From assembly GCF_000165835.1 (NCBI RefSeq), contig NC_014640.1, positions 5,642,001 to 5,706,000 of the forward strand: a DNA stretch of 64,000 bases, written 5' to 3'. Position 1 is the stretch's first letter, and every line of letters begins with the position of its first letter. Below the pieces are notes generated by a model. It saw only the letters and a list, made by a program, of their open reading frames with translations. It was not told the origin of the DNA and searched no databases. The DNA is from Achromobacter xylosoxidans A8. GTDB lineage: Bacteria > Pseudomonadota > Gammaproteobacteria > Burkholderiales > Burkholderiaceae_B. Made by a program: the position numbers and the translations under genes. Below, piece after piece: positions 17,003 through 25,653 of the stretch.

Positions 17003-18205
17003 ATGCCCGGTAGTTCCGCCTTTTCATTCCTGCGTACCCTCTGCAGCCTGCGCTGGCTCGCCATCGCGGGCCAGGCCGCCACCATCCTGCTAGCCAGCAG
17101 CGTCCTGGGCCTGGCCCTGCCGCTCGAGCCGCTGTGGATAGGCGTCGGCGCGCTGATCGGCTTCAACGTCTACGCCAGCCTGCGCCTGCGCCAGCGGCGC
17201 GACCTGTCCCACGCCACCGCCTTCGGCCATCTGTTCGTGGACATGGCGGTGCTGGCCTGGATGGTGGGCTGGAGCGGCGGCATCAGCAATCCGTTCGGCA
17301 TGATGTTCCTGATCCTGACCGCGCTGGCGGCCCTGGCGCTGCCGCGCAACTGGGCGCTGGCCGCGGCGGTGGCGGGCATCTCGGGTTACGCCGTGGCCGC
17401 GATCTTCGGCCAGCCCCTGCGCGGCGACGTCGACACCCATACCCTGCTGCTCTGGGGCATGGGCGCCAATTTCCTGATTTCCGTGGTGGTGGTGCTGGTG
17501 TTTTCGACCCGCCTGGCCTCGGACCTGCGCGACCGCGAGCGCGAGCTGGCGCGGCTGCGCGAACGCTTCACCCGCAACGAAGGCATCGTCGCCCTGGCTA
17601 CCCACGCCGCGGCGATGGCGCACGAACTGAACACGCCGCTGGCGACCATGACCCTGCTGGCCGACGAGATCGCCGCCGAGGTCAAGGACGAGGACCTGCG
17701 CGCCGACGTCTCCACCCTCAGCCAGCTGCTGGCCCTGTGCCGGGAACGTATCCGCAATCTGGCGGTCCCAACCGCGGTGGATCTGGTCCGCGTGGTGGGG
17801 CAATGGCGTTTGATCCGGCCGACCATCGACCTGCAACGCTCGGGCACCCTGCCCGGCCGCTTGCGGGTCGATCCGGCCATCGCCCACTTGCTGCAGGCCC
17901 TGCTGAACAATGCGGCGGACGCTGGCGAAGCCGCCGACGTGCCGCGCGTGGACCTGCATCTGGAGTACGGTTATGGCGCCCTGCGCGGCGAAGTCAGGGA
18001 CTACGGACGGGGTTTCGATCCCGACCAGACCCTGCTGCCGGCGACCAGCCTGTTCAACAGCGGCAAACCGGGAGGGCTGGGCGTGGGCCTGGCGCTGTCG
18101 CACGCCACGGTGGAACAGATGGGCGGCGAAATGACCATGACCGCCGCCGAGGAAGGCGGCACGCGTATTCGCTTTTACCTCCCGCTGGGGAGTACCGGGA
18201 CTTGA
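17003..18205 (+). CDS. regB: RegB/PrrB-type redox sensor histidine kinase
   Basis: A 400-aa membrane histidine kinase. Six hydrophobic segments span residues 15-170, with the quinone-site motif GGISNPF at 92-98 in the third-fourth region. The phosphorylated His is His207 in MAHELNTPLATM. Cys246, 39 residues further on in LLALCRERIRNL, fits the conserved redox-active Cys of RegB. The ATPase domain follows with LLNNAADAGEA (N box), DYGRGFDP and GGLGVGLALSH (G boxes). It should phosphorylate the RegA-type protein encoded 5 bases downstream in response to respiratory redox state. Confidence 0.92.
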   Translation: MPGSSAFSFLRTLCSLRWLAIAGQAATILLASSVLGLALPLEPLWIGVGALIGFNVYASLRLRQRRDLSHATAFGHLFVDMAVLAWMVGWSGGISNPFGMMFLILTALAALALPRNWALAAAVAGISGYAVAAIFGQPLRGDVDTHTLLLWGMGANFLISVVVVLVFSTRLASDLRDRERELARLRERFTRNEGIVALATHAAAMAHELNTPLATMTLLADEIAAEVKDEDLRADVSTLSQLLALCRERIRNLAVPTAVDLVRVVGQWRLIRPTIDLQRSGTLPGRLRVDPAIAHLLQALLNNAADAGEAADVPRVDLHLEYGYGALRGEVRDYGRGFDPDQTLLPATSLFNSGKPGGLGVGLALSHATVEQMGGEMTMTAAEEGGTRIRFYLPLGSTGT

Positions 18206-18210
18206 GTGCA

Positions 18211-18762
18211 ATGAACCCAACCGATCTTGGCCTGCTGATCGACGACGACGAACTGTATGTGCGCACCTTGCAGCGCAGCCTGTCGCGCCGCGGCCTGGAA
18301 ACCCGAACCGCCACCGGCATCGCCGAGGCGCTGCGCGTGGCCGAGGAAATCCGCCCCGCCTTCGCCCTGGTGGACCTGCGCCTGGGCGAGGACTCCGGCC
18401 TGACCCTGATCCGTCCGCTGCGCGCCTTGCGCGCCGACATGCGGATCCTGCTGGTCACCGGCTACGCCAGCGTGGCCACCGCGGTCGAGGCCATCAAGCG
18501 CGGTGCGGACGACTACCTGCCCAAGCCCGCCACGGCGCCCATGATCCTGCGCACGCTGGGCCTGGTAAAGCCGGAAAACGTTACGATCGAAACCACCATG
18601 ACGCCCTTGCACCGCCTGGAATGGGAGCACATCCACCAGGCCCTGCACGAAACCGGCGGCAATGTTTCGGCGGCGGCGCGCCTCTTGGGCATGCATCGGC
18701 GCTCCCTGCAGCGCAAGCTGGCCAAGAAACCGGGGCCGGAACGCGAAGTCCTCGTGGACTGA
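18211..18762 (+). CDS. regA: RegA/PrrA-type response regulator
   Basis: A 183-aa regulator with a receiver domain and Fis-like helix-turn-helix. The acidic pocket is IDDDE at 10-14 with phospho-acceptor Asp55 in VDLRLGEDSG; Thr in VTGYAS and Lys in LPKPA complete the active site. The C-terminus reads WEHIHQALHETGGNVSAAA and MHRRSLQRKLAKKP, a near copy of the RegA DNA-binding helix pattern. The start at 18211 is 5 bases after regB stops. Three palindromes of the type bound by this family lie just downstream, between regA and cyoA. Confidence 0.92.
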   Translation: MNPTDLGLLIDDDELYVRTLQRSLSRRGLETRTATGIAEALRVAEEIRPAFALVDLRLGEDSGLTLIRPLRALRADMRILLVTGYASVATAVEAIKRGADDYLPKPATAPMILRTLGLVKPENVTIETTMTPLHRLEWEHIHQALHETGGNVSAAARLLGMHRRSLQRKLAKKPGPEREVLVD

Positions 18763-18770
18763 TTTGTGCG

Positions 18771-18791
18771 GATGCGACAAAACGTCGCATC
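18771..18791. promoter_or_regulatory. RegA-type palindrome 1
   Basis: Perfect inverted repeat GATGCGAC-N5-GTCGCATC. The core GCGAC-N5-GTCGC fits the GCGNC...GNCGC pattern reported for RegA/PrrA/RegR binding sites. It begins 9 bases after the regA stop. Confidence 0.65.
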
Positions 18792-18804
18792 CTACACATG
18801 CGGT

Positions 18805-18825
18805 GGTGCGACATATCGTCGCACC
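18805..18825. promoter_or_regulatory. RegA-type palindrome 2
   Basis: Perfect inverted repeat GGTGCGAC-N5-GTCGCACC, same core and same 5-base spacer as the first site. The centres are 34 bases apart, close to three helical turns, so proteins bound at both would lie on a similar face. Confidence 0.65.
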
Positions 18826-18903
18826 CGGGAACCTGGGGGCAGCCTCCTGCTCCCCTAGGAAAACCCTGAATCTGCCCCCCTTGGGGCGGAATCCTCCCAG
18901 GCA

Positions 18904-18922
18904 ATGCGACCATTCGTCGCAT
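18904..18922. promoter_or_regulatory. RegA-type palindrome 3
   Basis: Inverted repeat ATGCGAC-N5-GTCGCAT, the same core again. It lies about 100 bases before the cyoA start and touches the FNR-type box at 18925, so it is the copy best placed to affect the cyo promoter. Confidence 0.65.
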
Positions 18923-18924
18923 GC

Positions 18925-18938
18925 TTGACCCAAATCAA
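18925..18938. promoter_or_regulatory. FNR/Anr-type box
   Basis: TTGACCCAAATCAA fits the FNR consensus TTGAT-N4-ATCAA with one change, and the symmetry extends to GCTTGA...TCAAGC. A possible -10 element TAGGAT follows at 18944-18949. With that placement the bound regulator would overlap the core promoter, which suits repression of cyo under low oxygen. The promoter placement is inference. Confidence 0.55.
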
Positions 18939-18955
18939 GCCGATAGGATGGACGT

Positions 18956-18993
18956 TGCTGCCTAGCAGCATTCCAGTCTGCTGCTTTGCAGCA
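18956..18993 (+). repeat. Two identical short hairpins in the cyoA leader
   Basis: TGCTGC-CTA-GCAGCA at 18956-18970 and TGCTGC-TTT-GCAGCA at 18979-18993 are two copies of the same 6-base-pair stem with 3-base loops, 8 bases apart. They end 27 bases before the GTG start of cyoA, so they probably lie in its untranslated leader. They may affect mRNA stability or translation. Confidence 0.5.
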
Positions 18994-19020
18994 TTTTCCA
19001 CCTTCCATCCAAGGCTGTAC

Positions 19021-19929
19021 GTGAAACACCCCCTCCTTGCGACCCTTACGCGCATTCTCAGCGTCGGCGCGGTCATGCTGCTTGGCGGCTGCAACATGGA
19101 AATCCTCTCCCCCAAGGGAGATATCGGCATCCAGGAAAGGACTTTGCTGTTCACGACGACCGGGCTCATGCTCATCGTCGTGATTCCGGTCATTGTCATG
19201 ATCCTGGCCTTTGCCTGGAAATACCGCGCATCCAACACCAAAGCTGACTACCAGCCCAAGTGGGCCCACTCCACGGCAATCGAAGTCGTGGTCTGGACCG
19301 TCCCTTGTATCATCGTGGCCATCCTGGCCGTGATCACCTGGCGCTCGACGCACGCGCTGGATCCCTACAAGCCGCTCGTGTCCGAACACAAGCCGGTGAC
19401 CATCGAGGTGGTCTCCCTGGATTGGAAGTGGCTGTTCATCTACCCCGAGTACGACATCGCCACGGTCAACGAGATCGCCTTCCCGGTCGATGTTCCGGTC
19501 AACTTCCGGATCACCTCGGCCACGGTCATGAACTCGTTCTTCATCCCCCAGCTGGGCAGCCAGATCTACTCGATGGCGGGCATGGAGACCAAGCTGCACC
19601 TGAACGCGCGCGAAGCCGGCACCTATGCGGGCATCTCGGCCAACTACAGCGGCGCCGGCTTCTCCGGCATGCGCTTCAAGGCCATCGCCATGTCTCAGGA
19701 AGGGTTCGACAACTGGGTCAAGGATGCCAAGGCCGCCCCGACCGCGCTGACCCCCGAGGTCTATGCGGAACTGGCCAAGCGCAGCGAGCGCAATCCGGTC
19801 GTCAAGTACTCCTCGGCGCCGCCCGCCATGTTTGATTTCATTCTTGGCAGCACCATGACCAAGATGGCCGGCGTGGACTCCGCCACGTGCACCCCCACGT
19901 CGAACAATCTGATCGCAGGAATTAACTAA
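19021..19929 (+). CDS. cyoA: Cytochrome bo3 ubiquinol oxidase subunit II
   Basis: A 302-aa subunit of the quinol-oxidising terminal oxidase. The GTG at 19021 is preferred: AAGG stands 8 bases upstream and the reading gives a clean lipoprotein signal with lipobox MLLGGC. Two transmembrane helices follow, then the periplasmic domain with [20 protein letters not shown], which is nearly the E. coli CyoA sequence. The CuA ligands of cytochrome c oxidases are absent, which confirms a quinol oxidase. The region 18763-19020 upstream holds the RegA and FNR-type sites. First gene of cyoABCD. Confidence 0.95.
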   Translation: MKHPLLATLTRILSVGAVMLLGGCNMEILSPKGDIGIQERTLLFTTTGLMLIVVIPVIVMILAFAWKYRASNTKADYQPKWAHSTAIEVVVWTVPCIIVAILAVITWRSTHALDPYKPLVSEHKPVTIEVVSLDWKWLFIYPEYDIATVNEIAFPVDVPVNFRITSATVMNSFFIPQLGSQIYSMAGMETKLHLNAREAGTYAGISANYSGAGFSGMRFKAIAMSQEGFDNWVKDAKAAPTALTPEVYAELAKRSERNPVVKYSSAPPAMFDFILGSTMTKMAGVDSATCTPTSNNLIAGIN

Positions 19930-19931
19930 CA

Positions 19932-21908
19932 ATGCTCGGGAAACTCACCCTCGAGGCCATTCCGTACCATGAACCCATCGTCATGGTTACGCTGGCCGCC
20001 GTGTGCCTGGGAGGCCTAGCGGTCTTCGGCGCCATCACCTACTTCCAGAAGTGGAAGTATCTCTGGACGGAATGGCTGACCTCGGTCGACCACAAGCGCA
20101 TCGGCGTGATGTACATCATCGTCGCCCTGATCATGCTGCTGCGCGGCTTCGCCGACGCCATCATGATGCGTACCCAGCTGGCGGTCGCGTCCGCCGACTC
20201 GGCCGGCTTCCTGCCGCCGCACCACTACGACCAGATCTTCACCGCCCACGGCGTCATCATGATTTTCTTCATGGCGATGCCCTTCATCACCGGGCTGATG
20301 AACATCGTGGTGCCGCTGCAGATCGGCGCCCGCGACGTGGCCTACCCGTTCCTGAACTCGCTGAGCTTCTGGCTGTTCGGCGCCGGCGTCGCGCTGATGA
20401 TGATCTCGCTGTTCGTGGGCGAATTCGCCGCGACCGGCTGGCTTGCCTATCCGCCGCTGTCCGGGCTGGACTACAGCCCAAGCGTGGGGGTGGATTACTA
20501 CATCTGGGCGCTGCAGATATCGGGGCTGGGCACCACGCTTAGCGGCATCAACTTCATCGTGACCATCCTGCGCATGCGCGCGCCGGGCATGAGCCTGATG
20601 AAGATGCCGATCTTCACCTGGACCTCGCTGGTCACCAACGTCCTGATCGTCGCCGCCTTCCCGGTGCTGGCCGCCACGCTCGCGCTGTTGACGATGGACC
20701 GCTACCTGGGCACGCACTTCTTCACGAACGACATGGGCGGCAACGTCATGATGTACGTGAACCTGATCTGGATCTGGGGCCACCCCGAGGTCTACATCCT
20801 GGTGCTGCCGGCGTTTGGCGTGTACTCGGAAATCGTGGCCACCTTCGCCCGCAAGACCCTGTTCGGCTACAAGTCCATGGTCTACGCCACGGCCGCCATC
20901 GGCGTGCTGTCGTTCCTGGTCTGGCTGCACCACTTCTTCACCATGGGAGCGGGGGCCAACGTCAATGCCTTCTTCGGCATAGCGACAATGATCATCTCGA
21001 TCCCGACGGGCGCGAAGATCTTCAACTGGCTGTTCACCATCTACCGCGGCCGCCTGCGCATCACCACGCCGGTGCTGTGGACGCTGGGCTTCATGATCGT
21101 GTTCGTCATCGGCGGCATGACCGGCGTGATGCTGGCCATCCCCGGCGTGTCCTTCGTGCTGCACAACAGCCTGTTCCTGATCGCCCACTTCCACAACACC
21201 ATCATCGGTGGCGTGGTGTTCGGCTGCATCGCCGGCATGACCTACTGGTTCCCCAAGGCGTTCGGCTTCACGCTGAACGAGCGCCTGGGCCGCTACTCGT
21301 TCTACTGCTGGTTCGTCGGTTTCTTCATGGCCTTCATGCCCCTGTACATCCTGGGCTTCAAGGGCATGACGCGTCGCCTGAACCACTACGACAATCCCGA
21401 ATGGCAGCCCTACCTGCTGGTCGCGCTGGCTGGCGCCGCGCTGATCATGCTGGGCATCTGGTTCCTGCTGCAGCAAGTGTTCGTCTCGGTTCGCCAGCGC
21501 AAGCAGAACCAGGACGTCACCGGCGATCCCTGGGATGGCCGCACGCTGGAATGGGCCATCTCTTCGCCCGCGCCTTTCTACAACTTCGCCCACGTGCCGC
21601 ACGTTGACTCGCTGGACCAGTTCTGGGAAGACAAGCAGAACGGCAAGGCCTACAAGCGCCCGGCCAAGTACGAAGACATCCACATGCCGCGCAACACCGC
21701 CATGGGCGTGGTTATCGGCGCCTTTGGCCTGGTCATGTGCTTTGCGCTGATCTGGCACATCTGGTGGCTGTCCATCGTCGGTTTCGTCGGCATGGTCGGT
21801 TCGTTCATCGTCCGCGCCTATGACCGCGACGTCGACTACTGGGTCCCGGCCGCGGAAGTCGAACGCATCGAAAACGCTCACTTTGACAAAATGCAGAAGG
21901 CCGCCTGA
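19932..21908 (+). CDS. cyoB: Cytochrome bo3 ubiquinol oxidase subunit I
   Basis: The 658-aa catalytic subunit, with about fifteen transmembrane helices carrying low-spin haem b, haem o3 and CuB. Visible ligand motifs are [29 protein letters not shown] (CuB His and the cross-linked Tyr), WLHHFFTMG with the paired CuB histidines, and FHNTIIGG with the haem histidines. The proton-channel helix reads [13 protein letters not shown]. Length matches E. coli CyoB. AGGA precedes the ATG, which follows cyoA by 2 bases. Confidence 0.96.
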   Translation: MLGKLTLEAIPYHEPIVMVTLAAVCLGGLAVFGAITYFQKWKYLWTEWLTSVDHKRIGVMYIIVALIMLLRGFADAIMMRTQLAVASADSAGFLPPHHYDQIFTAHGVIMIFFMAMPFITGLMNIVVPLQIGARDVAYPFLNSLSFWLFGAGVALMMISLFVGEFAATGWLAYPPLSGLDYSPSVGVDYYIWALQISGLGTTLSGINFIVTILRMRAPGMSLMKMPIFTWTSLVTNVLIVAAFPVLAATLALLTMDRYLGTHFFTNDMGGNVMMYVNLIWIWGHPEVYILVLPAFGVYSEIVATFARKTLFGYKSMVYATAAIGVLSFLVWLHHFFTMGAGANVNAFFGIATMIISIPTGAKIFNWLFTIYRGRLRITTPVLWTLGFMIVFVIGGMTGVMLAIPGVSFVLHNSLFLIAHFHNTIIGGVVFGCIAGMTYWFPKAFGFTLNERLGRYSFYCWFVGFFMAFMPLYILGFKGMTRRLNHYDNPEWQPYLLVALAGAALIMLGIWFLLQQVFVSVRQRKQNQDVTGDPWDGRTLEWAISSPAPFYNFAHVPHVDSLDQFWEDKQNGKAYKRPAKYEDIHMPRNTAMGVVIGAFGLVMCFALIWHIWWLSIVGFVGMVGSFIVRAYDRDVDYWVPAAEVERIENAHFDKMQKAA

Positions 21909-21911
21909 GCC

Positions 21912-22526
21912 ATGATTCAAGCCGTAGCCACTCACCCCCACGCGGGTCACGACGATCACGCGCATCACGACGATGGATCCAAGACCGTATTCGGTTTCTG
22001 GGTCTATCTGATGAGCGACTTGCTGATCTTTTCGGTGCTGTTCGCCACGTTCGCGGTGTTGTCCAACGCCACCGCGGGCGGCCCGACCGGCAAGGAACTG
22101 TTCGACCTGAAGTTCGTGCTGGTCGAAACGCTGTTGCTGCTGTTCTCCAGCTTCACCTTCGGCATGGCCAACCTGAACGTGCACGCCAACAACAAGAGCC
22201 GCGCCATGGGCTGGTTGATGGTGACGTTCCTGTTCGGCGCGGGCTTCATCGCGATGGAAGTCTATGAATTCCATCACCTGATCACCGAAGGCGCCGGCCC
22301 GGGCCGCAGTGCGTACCTGTCGGCGTTCTTCACGCTGATCGGCACGCACGGCCTGCACGTCACCTTCGGCCTGATCTGGATCATCGTCCTGCTGGACATG
22401 ATCCGCCGCCATGGCCTGGACTCGATCAACAAGCGTCGCCTGGCGTGCCTGAGCCTGTTCTGGCACTTCCTGGACATTGTCTGGATCTGCGTCTTCACCT
22501 TCGTCTATCTCATGGGAGCCCTCTGA
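21912..22526 (+). CDS. cyoC: Cytochrome bo3 ubiquinol oxidase subunit III
   Basis: A 204-aa integral membrane subunit with five hydrophobic helices. The N-terminus is rich in His ([14 protein letters not shown]), as in E. coli CyoC. It continues [23 protein letters not shown] and ends [22 protein letters not shown], both family hallmarks. It supports stability and assembly of subunit I. The stop overlaps the cyoD start by one base (TGATG). Confidence 0.95.
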   Translation: MIQAVATHPHAGHDDHAHHDDGSKTVFGFWVYLMSDLLIFSVLFATFAVLSNATAGGPTGKELFDLKFVLVETLLLLFSSFTFGMANLNVHANNKSRAMGWLMVTFLFGAGFIAMEVYEFHHLITEGAGPGRSAYLSAFFTLIGTHGLHVTFGLIWIIVLLDMIRRHGLDSINKRRLACLSLFWHFLDIVWICVFTFVYLMGAL

Positions 22527-22876
22527 TGTCGCACTCCGCTGCGGCCGCACACGGCCACGACGATCACGCCGCCGACCACGGCAGCCTGAAGTCCTACATC
22601 ATCGGTTTCGTGCTCTCGCTGCTTCTCACCTTCGGCTCCTTCGGCCTGGTGATGAACGGCGGGCTGTCCCACACCATCACCATCATCGGTGTGGTGGCGC
22701 TGTGCGTGCTCCAGTTGCTGGTGCAACTGGTGTACTTCCTGCACATGGGCGCATCGAAGTCGGCCCGCGACAACCTGGCCACGTTCGTCTTCACCTTGAT
22801 GATCATCTCCATCATCGTCGGCGGCTCCGCCTGGGTGCTGTACAACATGAACGTCAACATGGGTCACGCCATGTAA
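22526..22876 (+). CDS. cyoD: Cytochrome bo3 ubiquinol oxidase subunit IV
   Basis: A 116-aa small subunit starting [20 protein letters not shown], with three hydrophobic helices and the typical LVQLVYFLHMG segment. The start at 22526 is set by the TGATG overlap with cyoC. No heme O synthase gene (cyoE) follows, so it must be elsewhere. The operon ends at a strong terminator 23 bases downstream. Confidence 0.93.
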   Translation: MSHSAAAAHGHDDHAADHGSLKSYIIGFVLSLLLTFGSFGLVMNGGLSHTITIIGVVALCVLQLLVQLVYFLHMGASKSARDNLATFVFTLMIISIIVGGSAWVLYNMNVNMGHAM

Positions 22877-22899
22877 TGACGGCTTGCCGTTGAAGCAAA

Positions 22900-22929
22900 A
22901 AAACAGGCGCCTCAGGGCGCCTGTTTTCT
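22900..22929 (+). terminator. Rho-independent terminator of cyoABCD
   Basis: An inverted repeat AACAGGCGCC and GGCGCCTGTT around a short loop, flanked by A residues on the left and TTTTCTT on the right. It closes the cyo operon and also faces the convergent ankyrin gene, for which the A-run could serve in reverse. Confidence 0.85.
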
Positions 22930-22958
22930 TGTGCGGCAATCCCGCGAACGCGCCGGTC

Positions 22959-25475
22959 TCAGGGCGCAGGCCGCAGGTTCAACGTCACGTTGGCGCGGCG
23001 CGCCAGTTCACTTGCGCTCAGGCCCACGAAAGGCTGCACGCGCGAACGCTGGTTCGGGTCGCAGGCGGACGCGGCCCCGGCGCCGTCCAGCACCTGCCGG
23101 ACGGCGCGCGCGCCGGCCGGTCCCAAGGGGCTGCCGTCCTGGCTCAGTTGCCAGGCCAGCATGTCCGCCACCGCCGCGCCGCAGCGCCAGGGTGTGCGGT
23201 ACAGGCCGGCGTCGTGCTCCAGCAGCATTTTCGCCTTGGCCTCCTGCCCCAACCTCAGCATGATGACCAGCGGCAATGCGTCGGCGCCGGCCACGCCTTG
23301 GATACGAATGCCTTGATCGGTGCGATCCGAGACATCGGCGCCCGCTCGCAGCCATTCCAGGTACAGGTCGTCCGGCAGCCACGGCAGGCTCAGCGGTGCG
23401 ATGCGGTTGGCCTGCACGCCGGTCGCGTCGGATGCCTGCGTCAGGGGCACGCCGGCGGCCAGCAGGCGCGCGGCGGTGTCGCGCAGCCGGGCGCGCAGCC
23501 CCTCCCATTGCGGGCCGTTCTGTTTGACCGCCGCGCGGATCTCGACCTGGTTCCACACGCTCAACAGGCTGGACAGCGACTCCGGCGTCAGCGGCGCTTG
23601 CGGCTTGCCTGCGGCCTGGGCCAGTTGGTCCACCAACGCGGGCTGTATGTAGCGCACCGCCAGGCCCAGCGCTTCGCTCAAACCGTTGCGTTCCAACGCC
23701 TTGCCCGCGCCGTAGCCGCCCACGGCGGGATCCGCGCCATGGGCCAGCGCGAAACTCACCCGTTCGGGGATCGGATAGGCCACAGCGGGCGCCAACTCGC
23801 CGCTGAGCGATTCGCGCAAGGCTTCCAACAGCGGCGTTTCCCACATGGCGCGGTTGCCGTAGTACATGCGGACATAGGCGGCGTTGATGTCCGCGCCCTT
23901 GGCCAGCAGCTTCTCGGCGAACCAGAAGTTCTTCGGACTTTGCATGGCGGCGTGCAGCAACGAGCGCCCGTTCTTCTCGCGGGCGTTCGGGTTGGCGCCC
24001 TTGTCCAGCAGATAAAGCAGATTGTCCTTGTCGCCGCTGTAGTAGGAGATTCGCCGCATCAGCAACGGCGTGCCGCCGCTGTCCACCGCATCCACGGGCG
24101 CGCCCGCCGCGATCAGGGTGTCGGCCAGCGCATAGCGCTCGGCGGCCGGGCGCGTGTCCTGGCCGTCCGGCAGCGCGCTGGCCAGTAGCGGGTGGCCTTT
24201 GTTGGGGCCATCGGCCTTGGCGCCCGCAGCCAGCAGGATCCGCACGATCGCGAGCTGCTTGCGCGATACCGCCGCGGCCAGCGCCGATGTGCCGTTCTCG
24301 TTAACGCCGTCGGGGTCCTGCCCGCGCGCCAATTCGGCCTGTACCGCGGTCGCATCGCCCGCCTGGATCGCCTGGAAGATGGCCAGGCGCGGCCGGCAGG
24401 CCGCCGCGTCCAGGGCCGGGACGCTCAGCGCCCCCGCGATGCGACTGGAGATATTTCCGGGGATGGGCTCCTGCGCGGCCAGCCTGCGCGAACAATACTG
24501 GCGGTAGTCCTCGCGCGCCAGGGCCTCGAAGTAGCCGCGCTTCTCGCCCGCCCGTCCTGCCTGCTTCCAGCGGGCGTCGGCGCGGTTCAGAAAGGCGGCA
24601 GTGCGCGCCGGATCGCGCCGCAGCACCTCGCCAAGGATCAGGTCGGCCTCCTGCGCCTCGCCCGACTCGGCCAGCCAGAAACCGTAGTCGTTCAACGCGG
24701 TCAGTACCTGCGCATCCTTGCCAGCAGGATCGATCTCGCGATAGTCCTGCAGCAGCACGTAGCGGCGCAACGCGGCCAGCGCGGCGCCGAACTCGGCAGC
24801 CTTGGCGCGCGGAACGGCGCGCGCCGCCTGGTGCAGGGCCAGAAAGCCGGCCTGCGCGTCCACCGGCGCCCGCTGCTCGAAGCGCACCTGCGCCGGAAAG
24901 GTCTTCAGGCGGTTGGGATAGTCCAGCAACGCCGGCCGCAGCGCGGACGCAATGGCAGCCTTGCGCACATCGTCCCAAGGGCGGGTGCCGGTCACCACCG
25001 CAAGCGCGCCGTCCGCGGCCACCTCATAGGCCTCGCCCGTCGCGTCCACCAGAAAGCCCGCGGCGCGCGCCTCGTCCGCATCGTTGTAGGAATAGCCGAC
25101 CCAGTAATGCGTCTCGCCGTTGCGCGGCGTCCTGACGCTCACCCGTTCCTCGCGCGACGCCTTCCAGGAAACCGGATCTATCGCCAGTGGCGCGGAACGG
25201 AAATCCAGCTTGAACTCCTTGCCCGTCTCGCGCACGTATCGGTACAGGTACAGCCGGTTCTCCAGTTGGCCCACCAGCACCGCGTCCTTGACGTTCTCGC
25301 TGCCCCACACGCGCCTCTCCGGTTCCTGCAGCGGATAGCGCGACAGCCGGCTGGCCTCGATGACTGCGCCGATGTCGAAAGCCCTGGCCGGCTGCGGCAT
25401 GGCTGCAAGGCCGGCCAGCGCCAGCGCAACGGCGCCGCACAGGCGGGAAACGACGGGACGGAAGGAACGCGGCAT
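22959..25475 (-). CDS. Large exported ankyrin-repeat protein
   Basis: An 838-aa protein with a signal peptide ending QPARA. Residues 35-350 form a domain of unknown type with TPR-like helices (SGEAQEADLILGEVLRRDP, FLNRADARWKQAG). From about residue 370 ankyrin repeats begin (IFQAIQAGDATAVQAELARGQDPDGVNENG, TSALAAAVSRKQLAIVRILLAAGAKAD, and further diverged copies such as NLLYLLDKGANPNAREKNGRSLLHAA). The C-terminal third is more divergent. Probably a periplasmic or outer-membrane protein-binding scaffold; partners unknown. It is divergent from the nifQ homologue across 178 bases that contain a ModE-type operator. Confidence 0.75.
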   Translation of the reverse strand: MPRSFRPVVSRLCGAVALALAGLAAMPQPARAFDIGAVIEASRLSRYPLQEPERRVWGSENVKDAVLVGQLENRLYLYRYVRETGKEFKLDFRSAPLAIDPVSWKASREERVSVRTPRNGETHYWVGYSYNDADEARAAGFLVDATGEAYEVAADGALAVVTGTRPWDDVRKAAIASALRPALLDYPNRLKTFPAQVRFEQRAPVDAQAGFLALHQAARAVPRAKAAEFGAALAALRRYVLLQDYREIDPAGKDAQVLTALNDYGFWLAESGEAQEADLILGEVLRRDPARTAAFLNRADARWKQAGRAGEKRGYFEALAREDYRQYCSRRLAAQEPIPGNISSRIAGALSVPALDAAACRPRLAIFQAIQAGDATAVQAELARGQDPDGVNENGTSALAAAVSRKQLAIVRILLAAGAKADGPNKGHPLLASALPDGQDTRPAAERYALADTLIAAGAPVDAVDSGGTPLLMRRISYYSGDKDNLLYLLDKGANPNAREKNGRSLLHAAMQSPKNFWFAEKLLAKGADINAAYVRMYYGNRAMWETPLLEALRESLSGELAPAVAYPIPERVSFALAHGADPAVGGYGAGKALERNGLSEALGLAVRYIQPALVDQLAQAAGKPQAPLTPESLSSLLSVWNQVEIRAAVKQNGPQWEGLRARLRDTAARLLAAGVPLTQASDATGVQANRIAPLSLPWLPDDLYLEWLRAGADVSDRTDQGIRIQGVAGADALPLVIMLRLGQEAKAKMLLEHDAGLYRTPWRCGAAVADMLAWQLSQDGSPLGPAGARAVRQVLDGAGAASACDPNQRSRVQPFVGLSASELARRANVTLNLRPAP

Positions 25476-25584
25476 GCGGAAGCTTCAGGGGACGGATAGG
25501 AAGGGGCCGATGATACGCGCCTTCCCGCGCCAATCTGGCAAGCCCCGCCATCGGTGCTTTACCGCAAAGACTGCGGACAACTTT

Positions 25585-25608
25585 CGTTATATATTCGACA
25601 ACATAACG
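25585..25608. promoter_or_regulatory. ModE (molybdate) operator-like site
   Basis: CGTTATAT-N8-ACATAACG. The ModE consensus is CGTTATAT-N8-ATATAACG, and both half-sites here equal those remembered from the E. coli modA operator. Fifteen of sixteen half-site bases match the consensus. It lies 45 bases before the nifQ ATG and 110 bases from the divergent ankyrin gene, in an AT-rich stretch suited to a promoter. Confidence 0.7.
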
Positions 25609-25653
25609 CTTTCATTAACAGCTTAATTATTCTGCGCCCAACGCTCCTCCGCC

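Noticed and set aside
20016..22550. An 844-codon open frame antisense to cyoB and cyoC
   Set aside because: It has low-complexity Asp/His/Gln/Arg-rich translation, no domain, and lies opposite clear cyo genes. Such frames arise from strong GC3 bias.
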